Below, in pieces: positions 5,564 to 5,609 of a stretch of 5,609 nucleotides of DNA. Below the pieces are notes generated by a model. The model had not been told where the DNA came from. It did not search any database and worked only from the letters and a program-made list of their open reading frames with translations. Origin of the DNA: an uncultured Collinsella sp. (GTDB taxonomy: Bacteria; Actinomycetota; Coriobacteriia; Coriobacteriales; Coriobacteriaceae); assembly GCA_900553935.1 (NCBI GenBank), contig USFK01000110.1, positions 1 through 5,609 on the forward strand. The letters are read 5' to 3'. A program made the position numbers and the translations under genes. Position 1 is the first letter of the stretch, and every line of letters starts with the position of its first letter.

Positions 5564-5608
5564 CTACGCCTCCTCAACGGGGTCGACGGACAGGACAATC
5601 TCGCTAAC
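5564..5608 (-). CDS. C-terminal end of the upstream operon gene (partial)
   Basis: Fourteen codons in frame, VSEIVLSVDPVEEA, end at a TAG at 5564-5566. The Shine-Dalgarno of the DUF1667 gene lies inside this coding end, and the gap to its start codon is 4 bases, typical of translationally coupled operon genes. The remaining tail is too short to identify. By context with DUF1667 an FAD-dependent oxidoreductase is the best guess, but this is inference only. Confidence 0.55.
   Translation of the reverse strand, partial: VSEIVLSVDPVEEA
5569..5575 (-). promoter_or_regulatory. Shine-Dalgarno of the DUF1667 gene
   Basis: GAGGAGG on the minus strand, 9 bases before the ATG at 5559-5557. This strong site fixes that start over the upstream in-frame ATG at 5598, and it overlaps the last codons of the preceding gene. 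Confidence 0.8.
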
Positions 5609-5609
5609 A

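Overview
The window looks like a high-GC gut actinobacterium of the class Coriobacteriia, most like Collinsella. This rests on C/G-rich third codon positions in most genes, the style of the valyl-tRNA synthetase and FolC proteins, and intergenic space filled with palindromic repeats. No search could be run, so the genus is an inference.

Layout, left to right. Positions 1 to about 220 hold, on the minus strand, the middle of a short-chain dehydrogenase/reductase (SDR). It runs off the left edge at its catalytic tyrosine and its amino-terminal half is missing. Around 195-224 it meets, head to head, a valS gene (+ strand, to 2003) that lacks its first third, including the HIGH-motif half of the active site. 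Two genes in opposite orientation, both without their 5' parts and joined with no spacer, mean a rearrangement or an assembly chimera. Downstream of valS is a 231-base gap with a 22-base perfect hairpin and a 99-base long hairpin, then folC (folylpolyglutamate/dihydrofolate synthase, + strand, 2235-3593). valS-folC is a common bacterial gene order, so this side of the junction looks native.

Positions 3594-3942 carry no credible gene. They hold four stacked inverted repeats (67, 33, 162 and 31 bases) between the converging folC and the minus-strand M24 metallopeptidase (Xaa-Pro dipeptidase/aminopeptidase type, 3943-5031). Another 129-base repeat-rich gap (5032-5160) separates the peptidase from a minus-strand gene for a small Cys-rich DUF1667 protein (5161-5559). 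The last 14 codons of a further minus-strand gene lie at 5564-5608, only 4 bases from the DUF1667 start. The last two genes therefore form an operon entering from the right.

The genes are mostly housekeeping: aminoacylation, folate polyglutamylation, proline-peptide turnover, and a small redox-type accessory protein. No defence system, CRISPR array, tRNA, rRNA or intact transposase is visible. The features most worth a second look are the SDR/valS junction, the family of long intergenic palindromes, a 33-base repeat present in inverted copies around the peptidase gene with pairing-preserving substitutions, and a gradient of codon use along folC.
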